64,000 bases of DNA from positions 186,001 to 250,000 of the forward strand of contig NZ_JALNMJ010000002.1 of the NCBI RefSeq assembly GCF_023156505.1, read 5' to 3'. Positions 37,030-49,235 of this stretch are shown here, one piece after another. The position numbers and the translations under genes are program-made. The DNA comes from Roseibium sediminicola (GTDB lineage: Bacteria; Pseudomonadota; Alphaproteobacteria; Rhizobiales; Stappiaceae). The notes beneath the pieces were generated by a model that was not told the origin of the DNA, ran no database searches, and worked only from the letters and a program-made list of their open reading frames with translations. The first letter of the stretch is position 1, and every line of letters starts with the position of its first letter.

Positions 37030-38043
37030 TTATCCGTTGGACGCCGCTACCAGTTTTTCCAGTGTGGCGGCTGCGTCGCCGCTGTCAATGGCGCTCGCGG
37101 CCATCACGACACCGGCTTTCAGATCGCCGACCTTGTCGGCCACAACCAGCGATGCGGCGGAGTTGAAGAGAACAATGTCGCGATAGGCGTTTTTGGCACC
37201 CGCCAGCACGTCCCGAAGGGCTTTGGCATTTTCAGAGGGCAAGCCGCCCTTGAGGTTTTTCGGGTCGGCCAGAGGCAAACCGACGTCCTGCGGCGAAATC
37301 TCGAAGGATCTGAGGGAACCGTCCTTCAGTTCGCAGACATGGGTCGGACCGGTGGTTGTGATTTCGTCCATGCCGTCGGAGCCATGAACGACCCAGGCTT
37401 TTTCGGAGCCGAGTTCCTTGAGGGCCTCGGCGACGGGTTCCACCCATCTGCGGGCAAACACCCCGACCATCTGCCGCTTGGCACCGGCGGGATTGGTCAG
37501 CGGCCCCAGCAGGTTGAAAATCGTTCTTGTACCGAGTTCCATGCGGGTCGGGCCGACATGTTTCATGGCTGCATGATGCAGCGGCGCGAACATGAAGCCG
37601 ATACCGGCCTTGCGGATGCAGTCCGCGATCTTGGCGGCGTCGATATCAATATTGACGCCGAGTTCCGAGAGGGCTTCGGCCGCGCCCGATTTGGATGAGA
37701 GCGACCGGTTGCCGTGTTTGGCGATTGGCACGCCGCAGCCGGCCACAACAATCGCGGTGCAGGTCGAGATGTTGTAACTGCCGGAATTGTCGCCGCCGGT
37801 GCCGACGATGTCCATCACCTTCTCGGATGTCTGAACCGGGATCATCTTGGAGCGCATGGTGGCGACCGCGCCGGTCACTTCGGCAATGCTCTCGCCACGG
37901 ACGCGCAGGGCCATCAGGAAGCCGCCAAGCTGCGAGGGCGTCGCGGAGCCCGACAGGATCACCTCGAAGGCCTCCCGTGCCTCGTCCGGGCTTAGGGCAT
38001 GGCCGTCGGCGACCTTGGCAATGAGGTCCTTGAATGTGCTCAT
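37030..38043 (-). CDS. trpD: Anthranilate phosphoribosyltransferase TrpD
   Basis: 337 residues from ATG 38043; open frame upstream lies in the ppiD gap and tail and is noncoding. It joins anthranilate to PRPP. The PRPP loop is [15 protein letters not shown], the KHGN-type segment is [20 protein letters not shown], followed by [20 protein letters not shown] and [13 protein letters not shown]. The second metal site is SDGMDEITT. No trpG fusion. Starts 22 bp after the ppiD stop, so it probably shares its transcript. Confidence 0.96.
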   Translation of the reverse strand: MSTFKDLIAKVADGHALSPDEAREAFEVILSGSATPSQLGGFLMALRVRGESIAEVTGAVATMRSKMIPVQTSEKVMDIVGTGGDNSGSYNISTCTAIVVAGCGVPIAKHGNRSLSSKSGAAEALSELGVNIDIDAAKIADCIRKAGIGFMFAPLHHAAMKHVGPTRMELGTRTIFNLLGPLTNPAGAKRQMVGVFARRWVEPVAEALKELGSEKAWVVHGSDGMDEITTTGPTHVCELKDGSLRSFEISPQDVGLPLADPKNLKGGLPSENAKALRDVLAGAKNAYRDIVLFNSAASLVVADKVGDLKAGVVMAASAIDSGDAAATLEKLVAASNG

Positions 38044-38065
38044 ATTCTCATCCCACCGCTTCAGG

Positions 38066-39958
38066 TCAGTTGTTGTCCAGCCCGAGAACCCGGCCGACAC
38101 CGGCATTGTTGATTTCAACGCCGGCCTTGTTTTCACGGTCTGCGACAAACTGACCAAGCAGTGTGTCCTGGAGCTGCTGCGAGACCTGGGCCTCCAGGGC
38201 GGCGACCTGCTGCGATGACGGGTCAAACTCCGGCACGGACGCACCGCTGACCTTCAGGACCACGCGTCCGCTGTTATCGGCGGTGGCGGTCGAGGCGGCT
38301 TTGCCGACCGGACCGCTGAAGACCGCGCCGATCGCTTCCCGGCCAAGGTCGCCGGACGGCGTGTTGCGAGTCAGTCCTTGTGCGTTTTTCACCTCAAGAC
38401 CCGTTTCCGCAGCCAGTGCGAAGAGCGGCGTACCGTTATCCACCCTGGCGAGGAGGTCTGCGGCAGTGTCATTGAGCCGCTTTGCCAGTTCGGCTTGCTT
38501 CCAGGCATCGATCACGTCTTGCCGGACTTCATCCAGGGTGCGATCGCGGGCAGGGGTCACCTCGGTGACCTCGTACCAGAGAAAGCCCTGGTCACCCGCC
38601 TGCAGAACGTCGTTCTCGATGCCGACATCGCTGTCGAAAGTGCCGGCAACAAGGCCGTCGGCCTCCGGCAGTTTGACCGCCTTGCCATCGATCCCGAGGC
38701 CCGAAGCGTCGAAAGCCGCGGGCGTCTCCACCGTCAGCGAGAAGCGTTCGCCGACTTCGTCCAGCAGAGCACCGCCAGCGCGGGCGTCTTCAATTTCGTC
38801 CAGGAGATCAAGAATTTCCCGCTCCGCCTGTTCCCGGGCGAGCTCGGTGACGATCTGCTCCTTGACCTCTTCGAAAGGCTGCGTGCTCTCCGGCAGGATA
38901 TCTTCGACATTGACAATCACAGTGGAAAACCGGCCATCGACCGCGCCGCTGGTTGCGCCTTTTTCCAGCGAGAAAACGGCGTCGCTGATTGCTTCATCGA
39001 GGAAATCGCTCTTTGCCATCAGGCCGAGCGTGACATCGTTGCTGGTCAGATTGCGCTCGGTCATGAGCTCGTCAAAAGTCTTGCCGCCGGCCAGTTCGGC
39101 TGCCGCAGCCTTGGCTTCCTCTTCATTGGGGAAGGACATCTGGCGAACCTTGCGGCGCTCGGGCTGGAAAAAGTCCTCCGCGCGCAGCTCGTATTCCGCC
39201 CTGGCATCGTCCTCGGAAATGTCGCCCGGCCGTGCAAGCGTGGTCGGGGTCAGTTCCATGACCTTGACCGCTCGATATTCGGGAGCCCGGAAATTGGCGA
39301 GGTTTTCCTCGAAATAGGCTGCAAGGGCATCTTCGGCCGGATCTTCAATCACTCCGATATAGTCCGGGGTGATCAACAGATAGTCGGCGGAGCGGGTTTC
39401 ACGCTGGTAGGCATCGAACGCCTGCAGATAGGCTGCCGGAGCCTTCATGCCGCCGACAAGACCTTCCGCCAGCTGTCCGCGTTCGGCCACCTTGCGCCGT
39501 TCAACCACATACTCGTCTTCGCGATAGCCGTTGGACTGAAGCACTTGCTGAAGGCGGTTCCGGTCGTAACGGCCGTTGACACCCTGAAAAGCCGGGTCCG
39601 TTTGAATGATCCTGGCAAGTCGCTCGTCTGAGACGCCCAGTTTGATAACCTTGGCGGTATCGTTCAAGGCGGCTTCGGCAATGAGTTTGCCGAGTGTCTG
39701 CTGCGGTATGCCCAATGTTGCGCCTTCCGCTGGTGTCAACGGGCGGCCGAACTGCTGGCTGACGCGGTTGAGATCCTGCCGGTAGACCCGGTCGAGGTCG
39801 AAAAGCGTGATTTCCGTGTCTCCGACCTTGGCCGCGGTGTTCTGCCCGACACCGGTAAGAAAGCCGCTAATGCCCCAGACAGCGAAGCTCAGGATCAACA
39901 GAGCAATAAACAGTTTGGCAACCCAGGTGCCGGCGCCCTTGCGCAGCGCGTCAAGCAT
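38066..39958 (-). CDS. ppiD: Periplasmic folding chaperone/PPIase PpiD (SurA-N domain)
   Basis: 630 residues from ATG 39958 ([20 protein letters not shown]). One N-terminal membrane anchor (about 14-36) is followed by a SurA-type N-terminal domain ([40 protein letters not shown]) and a parvulin-like domain in the 270-390 range whose active-site residues are poorly conserved. A second PPIase-like module and helical tail follow. It assists folding of proteins leaving the Sec channel. It is divergent from tpiA. Confidence 0.9.
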   Translation of the reverse strand: MLDALRKGAGTWVAKLFIALLILSFAVWGISGFLTGVGQNTAAKVGDTEITLFDLDRVYRQDLNRVSQQFGRPLTPAEGATLGIPQQTLGKLIAEAALNDTAKVIKLGVSDERLARIIQTDPAFQGVNGRYDRNRLQQVLQSNGYREDEYVVERRKVAERGQLAEGLVGGMKAPAAYLQAFDAYQRETRSADYLLITPDYIGVIEDPAEDALAAYFEENLANFRAPEYRAVKVMELTPTTLARPGDISEDDARAEYELRAEDFFQPERRKVRQMSFPNEEEAKAAAAELAGGKTFDELMTERNLTSNDVTLGLMAKSDFLDEAISDAVFSLEKGATSGAVDGRFSTVIVNVEDILPESTQPFEEVKEQIVTELAREQAEREILDLLDEIEDARAGGALLDEVGERFSLTVETPAAFDASGLGIDGKAVKLPEADGLVAGTFDSDVGIENDVLQAGDQGFLWYEVTEVTPARDRTLDEVRQDVIDAWKQAELAKRLNDTAADLLARVDNGTPLFALAAETGLEVKNAQGLTRNTPSGDLGREAIGAVFSGPVGKAASTATADNSGRVVLKVSGASVPEFDPSSQQVAALEAQVSQQLQDTLLGQFVADRENKAGVEINNAGVGRVLGLDNN

Positions 39959-40119
39959 GACGTCTCCAGTATTCTTATCAATTCCGCAGCCGGTCAAACG
40001 GCTCACCAAAGCACCGGCCCAGGCCGGAGCGGGCGGATCATAAAGACGCGGCGCTCTTGCCGCAAGGCGGGCATAGACAAACTTCTCCAGCGAAATGTGT
40101 TTTCCCGTCTTCAGGGAGA

Positions 40120-40150
40120 TTGCATGGTACCATCGCTTCTGCTCTATAAG
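40120..40150 (+). promoter_or_regulatory. Candidate sigma70 promoter of tpiA
   Basis: TTGCAT (40120-40125) and a TATA-rich -10 (CTATAA at 40144-40149, spacing 18) lie about 40 bp before the tpiA start in the ppiD/tpiA divergent gap. A plausible but unproven pairing. Confidence 0.4.
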
Positions 40151-40188
40151 CGGCGACTGACGAAAAACGCTGCGGGAGACACCGAGAA

Positions 40189-40947
40189 ATGAGCGCACAG
40201 ATCAAGCCGCTGGTGGCCGGAAACTGGAAAATGAACGGCCTGAAGGCCAACCAGTCGGAATTCTACAAGATGATTGCCGGGATCTCCGAAGATCTGGCGG
40301 ATCAAGTAGACGCAATGATCTGTGCTCCGGCAACATTGCTGGCAACGCTCGCCGACAAGGCCGGCAACGGTGCGATGTCGGTCGGCGGACAGGATTGCCA
40401 CGCGGCGGTATCGGGTGCCCATACCGGCGATATTTCGGCTGAGATGCTGGCCGATGCCGGTGCCAGGGCTGTCATTGTCGGTCATTCGGAGCGCCGCACC
40501 GATCATGGCGAAGGCGATGAAGACGTCAATGCCAAGGCTCAGGCGGCCTGGCGCGCCGGCCTGATCGCGATCATCTGCGTTGGCGAAACCGAAGCGGAAC
40601 GCAAGGCCGGTCAGGCCATCGATGTGGTGGCGCGTCAGCTGGATGGCTCCGTGCCCGACGGCGCCACGGCCGCGAACACTGTGATTGCCTATGAACCGGT
40701 CTGGGCGATCGGAACGGGTTTGACCCCGACAGCGGGCGATGTGGAAGAAATGCACAAGGCAATGCGGGACAATCTCGAGGCCCGGTTCGCGTCTGAAGGT
40801 GCTGCCATGCGTCTACTTTACGGCGGCTCGGTGAAGCCCGGAAACGCCAGGGAACTGATGGCGGTTGCCAATGTCGACGGCGCCCTTGTGGGCGGTGCCA
40901 GCCTGAAGGCCGACGACTTCCTGGGCATTCTCGACGCCTATTCGTGA
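40189..40947 (+). CDS. tpiA: Triose-phosphate isomerase TpiA
   Basis: 252 residues. Interconverts dihydroxyacetone phosphate and glyceraldehyde 3-phosphate. Active-site residues are visible: Lys in AGNWKMNG (about 14), His in VIVGHSERR (about 100), Glu in [15 protein letters not shown] (about 169), and the phosphate loop [11 protein letters not shown]. It begins the tpiA-secG-pyrG run, an alphaproteobacterial order. Confidence 0.98.
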   Translation: MSAQIKPLVAGNWKMNGLKANQSEFYKMIAGISEDLADQVDAMICAPATLLATLADKAGNGAMSVGGQDCHAAVSGAHTGDISAEMLADAGARAVIVGHSERRTDHGEGDEDVNAKAQAAWRAGLIAIICVGETEAERKAGQAIDVVARQLDGSVPDGATAANTVIAYEPVWAIGTGLTPTAGDVEEMHKAMRDNLEARFASEGAAMRLLYGGSVKPGNARELMAVANVDGALVGGASLKADDFLGILDAYS

Positions 40948-41055
40948 CGGGCGCTCTTGAAGCTTCTGTGACGAAGGCGCAATTGAAGGGTGGAAAGCTG
41001 GCGGCGTCTGGTGTAGAAGGCCGCCAATCTTGAATTCAATACAGAATGGCGTTCG

Positions 41056-41433
41056 ATGGAAACCGTAGTCATCGTAATCCACCTGATGGTCGTCTTGGCC
41101 CTGGTGCTAGTTGTCCTCCTGCAGCGTTCCGAAGGCGGCGCGCTCGGCATTGGCGGCGGCGGTGGTGGCGGCCTGATGTCCAGCCGTGGAACGGCTAACA
41201 TTCTGACCCGGGCGACGGCTTTGCTCGCGGTTGCCTTCTTTATCACGTCTCTGGCGCTCAGCCTGATCGCCAAGAATCAGGAACGTCCGGGTTCGATCCT
41301 GGATGCGGTCCCGGCGGCCACCGACGGCGCGAGCGCTCCGGTCACTTCGACCGAGGGCGGTTCCGGCGGCATCCTCGATTCGCTGCAGCAACAGAGCGAA
41401 CCTTCCGGACCGCAGGTCCCGGCCGCGCAGTAA
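41056..41433 (+). CDS. secG: Preprotein translocase subunit SecG
   Basis: 125 residues. Two membrane helices (METVVIVIHLMVVLALVLVV and ILTRATALLAVAFFITSLAL) flank the signature LLQRSEGGALGIGGGGGGGL with MSSRGTANILTRATA. The C-terminal 45 residues are a Ser/Pro/Ala-rich tail common in alphaproteobacteria. It assists SecYEG export. 108 bp after tpiA. Confidence 0.95.
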   Translation: METVVIVIHLMVVLALVLVVLLQRSEGGALGIGGGGGGGLMSSRGTANILTRATALLAVAFFITSLALSLIAKNQERPGSILDAVPAATDGASAPVTSTEGGSGGILDSLQQQSEPSGPQVPAAQ

Positions 41434-41512
41434 CGCGGCCGCACGGGCCGAGAGGCCCATTCACCTGACATATGCCCTGCGGCTGATTTCGCAGGGCATT
41501 TTTATGTGTTGA

Positions 41513-43195
<1,683 letters not shown>

Positions 43196-43213
43196 AGCGT
43201 TTGTCCGGGGGGA

Positions 43214-44044
43214 ATGGCCATGCTGCGCGGACTTGATCACCTCGTTGTTGCGGTGAAGGATCTGGATGCCGCTGGCCGGGCCTGGTCGGATCTCGGTTTC
43301 ACGGTGACCCCTGTCAACCGGCATGCCTGGGGCACCGCCAACCGGCTGGTGCAGCTGGACGGTTTTTTCGTCGAACTCCTGACCGTGGCCGAGCCGGAAA
43401 AGATCCCAGCAGCCACGGAGACCGCGTTTTCCTTCGGTGCGTTCAACCGGGATTTCCTGGCGAAACGGGAAGGGGTCAGCATGCTGGTGCTGGACAGCAC
43501 GGGGCCGGACGCCGACCGCGCCGCGTTCGAAAAGGCAGGGTTGCACCTGTTCGAGCCGTTTTCCTTTGAACGGGTTGCCAATCTGGCCGACGGTTCAACG
43601 GCAAAAGTCGGCTTCGACCTTACCTTCGCCGCCGATCCGCTCAGCCCGGGAATTGGCTACTTCACCTGCTACAACCGCTTTCCGGAGAACTTCTGGAAAG
43701 CCGATTTTCAGCGTCATGACAATGGAGCAAAAGGTCCGGTGTCGGTCTGTCTGGTGGCCGCCGATCCCTCCGACCATCACGAATTTCTTGGCGGTTTCAC
43801 CGGCCAGAGGGAAATGCGGGCGACCAGCCTTGGCCTGGAGCTGAAGACGGCACGCGGCACCATTCAGGTGTTGACACCCACAGGTTTTGAAGCCCTGGCC
43901 GGTCACCAGGCCCTGGCTGCCCTTAGTGGCGACCTGCCGCAGATCGCGGCTCTTGAGATTGCCTGCAAGGGCCTAGATGAACGCCGGATCGTGCCGGCGG
44001 ACCGGCTTTTTGGGCTGACACTGATCCTGTCGCCGGCCGGTTAA
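43214..44044 (+). CDS. VOC superfamily glyoxalase-like protein
   Basis: 276 residues of the glyoxalase-like type with tandem VOC beta-alpha-beta units. The N-terminus (LRGLDHLVVAVKDLDAAGRA, WSDLGFTVTPVNRHAWGTAN) is typical; the second half has HHEFLGGFTGQREMRATSLG. Histidines and glutamates suited to metal binding are present but the substrate is unknown. It follows pyrG by 18 bp, so it is probably in the same transcript. Confidence 0.8.
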   Translation: MAMLRGLDHLVVAVKDLDAAGRAWSDLGFTVTPVNRHAWGTANRLVQLDGFFVELLTVAEPEKIPAATETAFSFGAFNRDFLAKREGVSMLVLDSTGPDADRAAFEKAGLHLFEPFSFERVANLADGSTAKVGFDLTFAADPLSPGIGYFTCYNRFPENFWKADFQRHDNGAKGPVSVCLVAADPSDHHEFLGGFTGQREMRATSLGLELKTARGTIQVLTPTGFEALAGHQALAALSGDLPQIAALEIACKGLDERRIVPADRLFGLTLILSPAG

Positions 44045-44235
44045 CGCTGTTCTCAACTTGGCCGGGTTGGTTGTGGGTGCGGTGCTGAGCCGGCTATCCC
44101 GTATGAAAACGCTTGAGAATTTTTCCTGCCACGCAGGACCGGTACCTGCAATCTCCCCTTGTTGAATCACCCAGTCCTTTTATAGTGAACTCCGGCCAAG
44201 AGCCTGACCCGGCGGTCTGCCTGCGGAGTTTCTAA

Positions 44236-45399
44236 ATGTCTTTTTTGCGTTTCGCCCCTTCCTCCCGTTCCTTTGCACTTGCTGCGGTGTCGGCGGTCCT
44301 TCTGGCCGGATGTTCCGATGACAGCCAGAAAAAGGCTGCGCCGACCGCGCCACCGCCCTCGGTGACCGTTGCCAAGGTGGCCAAGCAGGATATTCGCGAA
44401 AGCGCGCGTTTCGTCGGCCAGATTGCCGCTGTCGACCAGGTCGATCTGATTGCCCGCGTCAGCGGGTTTCTTGAGGAAAAAGCGGTTCCCGACGGCTCGA
44501 TCGTGAAAAAAGACACGTTGCTGTTCACCATCGAAAAGGCGCAATACGAGGCCGCGCTGACCAAGGCCAAGGCCGATCTGGCAAGTGCGAAGGCCGACGC
44601 CGCGCTGAAGGCGGCGGACGAAAAGCGCGACAAGGACCTTCTGCAGAAGGGCCATGTCTCGGAAGCGGCCTATGAAGCGACACTGGCCCAGAAACAGCAG
44701 GCCGAAGCCTCCGTGGAAGCCGCGCAATCGGGTCTGCAACAGGCCGAACTCAATCTAAGCTACACCGATGTCAAGGCACCGTTCCCGGGGCAGCTCGGCA
44801 AGACCACCTACAGCGTCGGCGAAGTGGTCGGCCCGACCACGCAGTCGCTGGCCAAGCTGATCCGACTGGCGCCGGTCTATGTGAATTTTTCCGTCAGCGA
44901 GGCGCAGTATCTGAACGCGGTCAAAACCCACGGCATCAATCCCGCCGACATCGCAGCGAATGAATCGCCCGACATCAGCCTGGTGCTGCCCAACGGCCAG
45001 AAATACGGCGAGACCGGCAAGATCGTCTATATCGACAACCAGGTGGATTCGACCACCGGAACGATCTCGTTCCGCGGCCAGTTCGACAATGCCGACACCA
45101 AGCTCCTGTCCGGCACGTATGTGACCGTGGTGCTGGAAGCGCCGAAGACCGAAACCGCGCTGGTGGTACCCCAGGCGGCCATTCAGCGCGATCAGCAAGG
45201 GGCCTTTGCCCTGGCGATCACCGCCGACAAGAAGGTCAAGCAGGCCTATGTCGAGCTCGGCCAGCAGATCGACACCAATTTTGTCGTCACAAAGGGACTG
45301 GAGGACGGTGAGGAGGTCATCGTCGAGGGCTTGCAGAAAGTGCGCCCCGGCGTTGTCGTCGACCCTGTTCTGGCCTCCAAGCCGGCGGAGAAAAGCTAA
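44236..45399 (+). CDS. RND efflux membrane-fusion lipoprotein (AcrA/MexA-like)
   Basis: 387 residues. Signal peptide with lipobox LLAGC (Cys about 26), so probably anchored in the inner membrane. The lipoyl halves (VDQVDLIARVSGFLEEKAVP, DVKAPFPGQLGKTTYSVGEV) flank a coiled-coil hairpin (about 100-165). Beta-barrel and membrane-proximal domains follow (LVVPQAAIQRDQQGAFALAI). It abuts the pump gene without a gap. No TetR regulator or outer-membrane channel is adjacent. Confidence 0.93.
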   Translation: MSFLRFAPSSRSFALAAVSAVLLAGCSDDSQKKAAPTAPPPSVTVAKVAKQDIRESARFVGQIAAVDQVDLIARVSGFLEEKAVPDGSIVKKDTLLFTIEKAQYEAALTKAKADLASAKADAALKAADEKRDKDLLQKGHVSEAAYEATLAQKQQAEASVEAAQSGLQQAELNLSYTDVKAPFPGQLGKTTYSVGEVVGPTTQSLAKLIRLAPVYVNFSVSEAQYLNAVKTHGINPADIAANESPDISLVLPNGQKYGETGKIVYIDNQVDSTTGTISFRGQFDNADTKLLSGTYVTVVLEAPKTETALVVPQAAIQRDQQGAFALAITADKKVKQAYVELGQQIDTNFVVTKGLEDGEEVIVEGLQKVRPGVVVDPVLASKPAEKS

Positions 45400-48300
45400 A
45401 TGTTCTCACGCTTTTTTATCTACCGGCCGAAATTCGCGCTGGTCATTTCCATTGTGATCACGATTGCCGGCCTTCTCGGCTATGTGTCGCTGCCGGTCGA
45501 GCAGTTCCCGAACATCACGCCGCCGGTGGTCAATGTGTCGGCCACCTATACCGGCGCCAACGCGGAAGTGCTTGAGGAGACGGTCGCCGCGCCCATTGAG
45601 GGCCAGGTCAACGGTGTCGACGACATGATCTACATGCAGTCGACCAGCAATGACAGCGGCAGCTATTCGCTCAACGTCACCTTTGCCGTCGGCACGGATC
45701 CGGACATTGCAACGGTCAACACGCAGAACCGGGTCAGCCAGGCCACCAGCCAGCTGCCCAGTGTCGTGACCAGCAACGGCGTGACCGTGCAGAAAGCCAG
45801 CACGAACATGCTGCTGGTGATTACGCTCTATTCGCCGAACGGCACCTATGATCCGGTGTTCCTGTCCAACTATGCCTCGATCAACCTGAAGGATCCGCTG
45901 GCCCGTGTCTCGGGTGTCGGCCGCGCGGATGTGATGACAGACTTTGCCTATGGCATGCGGATCTGGCTCGATCCGGATCGGCTGACCAGTCTTGGCATGA
46001 CGCCAACCGACTTCATCAACGCCGTCCAGGATCAGAACATCCAGGTCGCCGCCGGCCAGATCGGCGCGCCGCCGGTGCCGGACGGACAGCAGTTCCAGTA
46101 TACGATCAAGGCCAAGGGGCGGCTTTCCAGCAAGGAAGAGTTCGAGCAGATCATTCTGAGAACCGGTGAGGACGGTGCGGTCGTCAAGATCGGAGATGTC
46201 GCCCGGGTCGATCTCGGCGCGCAGTTCTATAACGCCTCCGGCGAATACAACAGCCAGCCGGCAACGGTTCTGGCGATCTACCAGGCCCCTGGCGCCAACG
46301 CGCTGCAGGTCGCCCAGGACGTCCTGGCACGCCTCGATACGCTCTCCGAAAATTTCCCGGAAGACATGAAATACGGAGTGCCGTTCAACACCACGGATTT
46401 CGTGCAGGCTTCGCTAGACGATGTCATCAACACTCTGTTCCTGACCTTCCTGCTGGTGGTCTCCGTGGTGTTCATCTTCCTAGGCAACTGGCGTGCGACG
46501 ATTATTCCGACCGTCGCCATTCCGGTCTCGCTGATCGGCACCTTCGCGGTCCTGCTCGCGCTCGGTATGACGCTCAACACGATTTCGCTGTTCGCGCTGG
46601 TCCTCGCGATCGGCATCGTGGTCGATGACGCCATCGTGGTGGTGGAAAACGTGGAGCGCCTCATCTCCGACGAGGGCCTGCCGCCCAAGGAGGCAACGGC
46701 AAAAGCCATGGAGCAGATCACCAGCCCGGTGATCGCGACCACCCTGGTGCTGCTGGCGGTGTTCGTGCCGACGATCTTCATGCCCGGGATCACCGGACGG
46801 CTCTATTCCCAGTTCGCCGTGACCATCTCGGTCTCCGTTGTGATTTCCTCAATCAACGCCCTGACCCTGTCGCCCGCGCTCTGCGGCCTGATTCTGAAGG
46901 CGCGCTCCGGCCCGCCGCGCGGCATCATGGGCCTGTTCGACAAGGGCATCACCGGCGTGCGCAACGGCTACACCGCCATTGTCCGTCGTCTGGTGCGTGT
47001 TGCCATTGTCGGCATCATTGTCGTCGGCGGTGCGATCGCGATCATTGTGACCCTTGGCGGATCCCTGCCGCAGGGCTTCTTGCCGTCCGAGGATCAGGGC
47101 TACCTGATGGTCGACGTGCAGCTGCCCGACGGCGCTTCGCTGGAGCGCACGGAAGGCGTCACGGCACAGGTGGTCGCCTTGGCCTCCAAGACCGCTGGCG
47201 TCGAGGATGTCGTCATCGTCAACGGCTATTCGATCCTGAACGGGGCCACGTCCTCCAACGCGGCGCTGGTGATCGCGACCATGTCCAACTGGTCTGAGCG
47301 CCAGGAGCCGGACCTGCATATCAACGCGATCCTGGCGAAATTCTGGGCGGAGTTCTCGACCATTCCAGGGGCGAATATCATCGCCTTCAATCCGCCGCCG
47401 ATCCCGGGCCTCGGTACCACCGGCGGCGTGCAGATGATGCTGCAGCAAAGCGACGGCACGCCGCAGGATCTGGCTTCCGCGGTCGGATCGATGGTTTATT
47501 CGGCCAATCAGAGCGCGGATATCGGGCGGGCCTATTCGACCTTCCGGGCGAACGTGCCTCAGGTCTTCGTCGATCTGGACCGGGAGAAGGCCAAGACGCT
47601 CGGCATCGATGTCTCCAACGTCTTCCTGACGCTGCAGGCCTATCTCGGCTCCTATTACATCAACGACTTCAACATCTTCGGCCGTGTCTACAAAGTGATG
47701 ATCCAGGCCGACGGCAAGTTCCGCGACCGGGTCGAGGATATTGGTGCGCTCTACGTTCGCGCCAATGACGGCACGATGGTGCCGATGCGCAGCATCCTGA
47801 CGACGCAGAATGTGCTCGGGCCGCAGATCCTGACCCGCTACAACATGTTCCGCTCCGCCGCGGTGATGGCCGATCCGGCGCCGGGTGCTTCCACGGGTGT
47901 TGTCATCAACGAGGTCGAGACGGCAGCCCAGGAGGCCCTGCCGCCCGGTTACACCTATGAATGGACCGGTACGGCCCTGCAGCAGCTCGGCTCCGGCAAC
48001 ATCGTGATGTTCATCCTGATGCTGTCGATCCTGTTCACCTATCTGTTCCTGGTTGCCCAGTATGAAAGCTGGACCATGCCGGTCGCCATCCTGATGTCGG
48101 TGTCCTTCGCCATCATGGGCGCGCTGGTGGCGGTGTTCGTGACGGGAGGCGACGTCAATCTCTACACCCAGATCGGCATGATCATGCTGGTGGGGATGGG
48201 GGCGAAGAACGCGATCCTGATCGTGGAATTCGCCATGGAGCAGCGCGACAGCGGCAAATCCATCCGCGACGCGGCCATCGAGGCGGGCCACCTGCGGTTC

Positions 48301-48549
48301 CGCGCCGTGATGATGACCGCGCTGTCCTTCCTGCTTGGCGTGGTGCCCCTGATGACCGCTTCCAGCGCGGGCGCGGCCAGCCAGAAGGCCATCGGCTTCG
48401 CCGTCTTCGGCGGCATGCTCTTTGCCACCTGCATCGGCGTCCTGATGATCCCCATCCTCTATGTCTGCCTGCAGGCAACTCGCGAAACGGTCAAGGGCTG
48501 GTTCGGCGGCGGCAAGAAGGGCAGCGGCGACGCTGTGCCGGCGGAGTAG
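45400..48549 (+). CDS. RND multidrug efflux pump, HAE1 family (AcrB-like)
   Basis: 1049 residues, the usual length of AcrB-type pumps. Twelve membrane helices and two large periplasmic loops. The first helix (FALVISIVITIAGLLGYVSL) is followed by PVEQFPNITPPVVNVSATYT. The proton-relay aspartates are present in TM4 (AIGIVVDDAIVVVENVERLI), and TM10 includes the conserved MLVGMGAKNAILIVEFAMEQ. The porter domains contain FPEDMKYGVPFNTTDFVQAS. Substrates cannot be told from sequence. Confidence 0.95.
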   Translation: MFSRFFIYRPKFALVISIVITIAGLLGYVSLPVEQFPNITPPVVNVSATYTGANAEVLEETVAAPIEGQVNGVDDMIYMQSTSNDSGSYSLNVTFAVGTDPDIATVNTQNRVSQATSQLPSVVTSNGVTVQKASTNMLLVITLYSPNGTYDPVFLSNYASINLKDPLARVSGVGRADVMTDFAYGMRIWLDPDRLTSLGMTPTDFINAVQDQNIQVAAGQIGAPPVPDGQQFQYTIKAKGRLSSKEEFEQIILRTGEDGAVVKIGDVARVDLGAQFYNASGEYNSQPATVLAIYQAPGANALQVAQDVLARLDTLSENFPEDMKYGVPFNTTDFVQASLDDVINTLFLTFLLVVSVVFIFLGNWRATIIPTVAIPVSLIGTFAVLLALGMTLNTISLFALVLAIGIVVDDAIVVVENVERLISDEGLPPKEATAKAMEQITSPVIATTLVLLAVFVPTIFMPGITGRLYSQFAVTISVSVVISSINALTLSPALCGLILKARSGPPRGIMGLFDKGITGVRNGYTAIVRRLVRVAIVGIIVVGGAIAIIVTLGGSLPQGFLPSEDQGYLMVDVQLPDGASLERTEGVTAQVVALASKTAGVEDVVIVNGYSILNGATSSNAALVIATMSNWSERQEPDLHINAILAKFWAEFSTIPGANIIAFNPPPIPGLGTTGGVQMMLQQSDGTPQDLASAVGSMVYSANQSADIGRAYSTFRANVPQVFVDLDREKAKTLGIDVSNVFLTLQAYLGSYYINDFNIFGRVYKVMIQADGKFRDRVEDIGALYVRANDGTMVPMRSILTTQNVLGPQILTRYNMFRSAAVMADPAPGASTGVVINEVETAAQEALPPGYTYEWTGTALQQLGSGNIVMFILMLSILFTYLFLVAQYESWTMPVAILMSVSFAIMGALVAVFVTGGDVNLYTQIGMIMLVGMGAKNAILIVEFAMEQRDSGKSIRDAAIEAGHLRFRAVMMTALSFLLGVVPLMTASSAGAASQKAIGFAVFGGMLFATCIGVLMIPILYVCLQATRETVKGWFGGGKKGSGDAVPAE

Positions 48550-48610
48550 GGCAAGAAGGTTTGTCTTGGACTGGTCTTGAACCGGTCTTGAGATGACAAA
48601 GGGGAAAGTG

Positions 48611-48644
48611 ACCGGGCGGTTCGAGAGGGCTGCCCGGTTTTTGT
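48611..48644 (+). terminator. Intrinsic terminator after the RND pump
   Basis: ACCGGGC (48611-48617) pairs with GCCCGGT (48632-48638) around a 14-nt loop, followed by TTTTGTT. It lies 62 bp downstream of the pump stop. Confidence 0.75.
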
Positions 48645-48788
48645 TCCAAGGGGGCGGATCCGACAGCAGCGGTGAGAGGGCCGGTGACAGATAATCAGGA
48701 TGTTCAGCAAAAAGCCGCAGGCACCTGGGCTCCTATAGGCGCCACGCATTCTGTCTGCTGATTGTCGGGAGTAAGTCGTTGGAAAATT

Positions 48789-48864
48789 TGGTGAGCCGAC
48801 AGGGGTTCGAACCCTGGACCTACTGATTAAAAGTCAGTTGCTCTACCAGCTGAGCTATCGGCTC
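48789..48864 (-). tRNA. tRNA-Lys (anticodon UUU)
   Basis: A 76-nt cloverleaf on the minus strand. Acceptor stem GAGCCGA/TCGGCTC, D arm AGCTCAGCTGGTAGAGC, anticodon loop CTTTTAA giving anticodon UUU, T arm GGTTCGAACC, discriminator A and encoded CCA. No integrase or repeated tRNA 3' end is next to it. Confidence 0.97.
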
Positions 48865-49087
48865 TCACCAATTTCCGGTGCGGGCGGGTGCGTCGTTTTC
48901 GGCGCCGCCGCGTTGGTGGCGTGTGTTTAGGCCGACACAGATATGATTGCAAGAGGCAAATTGGATTTTTTCAACAGGCTCGGAAAAACTCCGGAGACGC
49001 AGCAAAGGTGACGTAGCGGCCGCCTTGAAATTGCTCCGAAGCCGCGGTTTCGGTGTAGATCCGTTAATAATAAAATACCGAACGACA
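48865..49087. other. Gap between tRNA-Lys and the palindromic operator
   Basis: No gene seen. On the minus strand TTGCAA (48947-48952) and TAAACA (48924-48929) with 17-bp spacing form a candidate tRNA promoter, with a 4/6 -35 and a weak -10. The right half becomes AT-rich towards the next gene. Confidence 0.4.
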
Positions 49088-49104
49088 GTAGTACCAAGTA
49101 CTAC
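49088..49104. promoter_or_regulatory. Perfect palindrome, probable regulator binding site
   Basis: GTAGTAC and GTACTAC are exact inverted copies separated by CAA. It ends 19 bp before a consensus TATAAT (49124-49129), so it covers the -35 position. The layout fits a dimeric regulator acting at that promoter. A related half site CAGGTAG recurs near 49181. Confidence 0.6.
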
Positions 49105-49123
49105 CTGAAAATATTGTTCTGCC

Positions 49124-49129
49124 TATAAT
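49124..49129 (+). promoter_or_regulatory. Consensus -10 box upstream of the small gene at 49236
   Basis: TATAAT is an exact match, but no good -35 lies 16-18 bp upstream; the palindrome occupies that place. Predicted transcription would start about 100 bp before the small gene. Confidence 0.5.
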
Positions 49130-49235
49130 TTAGAAGTTCGATTTTTAAGCAAATAAAGATCATTCTCCTGCAAAAACTGTCAGGTAGCGGAATAAAGCTT
49201 TGTGATGTAACGTTATCTGGCACATGAGAGGTTAC

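Noticed and set aside
44159..44186. Sigma70 promoter for the RND operon (TTGTTG, TATAGT)
   Set aside because: The -10 is good and the spacing is 16, but the -35 matches only half the consensus, so it is not listed as a feature.
48789..49087. tRNA-Lys as an integration site for a genomic island
   Set aside because: No integrase, no repeated tRNA 3' end and no island-like gene content follow; the tRNA is intact with encoded CCA.
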